From assembly GCA_030613795.1 (NCBI GenBank), contig JAUWLG010000127.1:1-5057 (forward strand): a stretch of 5,057 bases of DNA, given 5' to 3'. The notes below the pieces were generated by a model. It ran no database searches and had not been told where the DNA came from. It worked only from the letters and a program-made list of their open reading frames with translations. The DNA is from Helicobacteraceae bacterium. Lineage in GTDB: Bacteria > Campylobacterota > Campylobacteria > Campylobacterales > Sulfurimonadaceae. The first letter of the stretch is position 1. Every line of letters begins with the position of its first letter. The position numbers and the translations under genes were made by a program. This document shows positions 4,985 through 5,057 of this stretch, piece after piece.

Positions 4985-4990
4985 TATAAT
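4985..4990 (+). promoter_or_regulatory. Probable -10 box of the right-edge gene
   Basis: A perfect TATAAT, 26 nt upstream of the ATG at 5017, giving a leader of roughly 20 nt. No consensus -35 lies at 17-bp spacing; the nearest candidate, TTCACA at 4965-4970, belongs to the end of the heptamer array and is 14 bp away, which is short. Confidence 0.5.
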
Positions 4991-5016
4991 CTCGAAAATA
5001 TAGTATTTGGATTTTC

Positions 5017-5057
5017 ATGGAAGATATGCTCACAAATTTAGTAACCTATGGTTATAT
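5017..5057 (+). CDS. Start of a probable DedA-family membrane protein (truncated)
   Basis: Only 13 complete codons are visible (MEDMLTNLVTYGY), the rest being beyond the window end. The short amphipathic start followed by the TYGY pattern resembles, from memory, the N-termini of DedA-family inner-membrane proteins in Campylobacterota, where the next residues normally begin a transmembrane segment. DedA proteins act in lipid scrambling and envelope homeostasis. The Shine-Dalgarno is poor (TTGGA at 5007-5011), but a TATAAT box is suitably placed upstream. With so few residues the family call is tentative; the existence of a gene start is more secure than its identity. The ATG at 5026 is an alternative start. 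Confidence 0.45.
   Translation, partial: MEDMLTNLVTYGY

Overview
The window looks like ordinary chromosomal DNA from a Campylobacterota (epsilonproteobacterial) organism, most likely a free-living Sulfurimonas/Sulfurovum-type bacterium. The inference rests on protein flavour: a histidine kinase with the DTTHELNTP H-box style common in that group, two very small periplasmic c-type cytochromes, an ATP-type PEP carboxykinase, tightly packed genes and A/T-rich intergenic DNA. It is an assignment from memory of these families, not from a search.

Left part, plus strand (1-2149): the C-terminal 110 codons of an NhaC-type Na+/H+ antiporter are followed after 2 nt by an OmpR-type response regulator. 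That gene overlaps the gene of its sensor histidine kinase by 38 nt, and the kinase appears to start at a TTG codon with a strong Shine-Dalgarno. The three genes look like one transcription unit in which antiporter and two-component system are co-expressed.

Middle part, minus strand (2130-2898): two small secreted mono-haem cytochromes c. The downstream one ends convergently inside the end of the kinase gene (20-nt tail-to-tail overlap). A strong GC-rich hairpin inside the kinase coding region sits just where the cytochrome transcript would need to stop. The 136-nt gap between the two cytochromes holds four short hairpins and a degenerate trace of an ATTCACC repeat.

Right part, plus strand (2899-5057): a 299-nt divergent intergenic region precedes pckA, the ATP-dependent PEP carboxykinase, which is complete with all expected catalytic residues. 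This region contains a 19-bp inverted repeat and a perfect TATAAT box. Its roughly 105-nt leader can be drawn as a three-way junction ending directly before the Shine-Dalgarno. The same leader carries a 30-codon upstream ORF whose stop overlaps the pckA start as ATGA. Downstream of pckA are nested palindromes, a heptamer tandem repeat (ATTCACC, nearly five copies) and another TATAAT box, then the first 13 codons of a probable DedA-family membrane protein cut by the window end.

No mobile element, CRISPR array, tRNA or rRNA was seen, and no clearly new multi-gene system. The points most worth checking are the pckA leader (structure plus overlapping uORF), the heptamer repeat abutting a promoter, and the convergent cytochrome/kinase overlap with its embedded hairpin.
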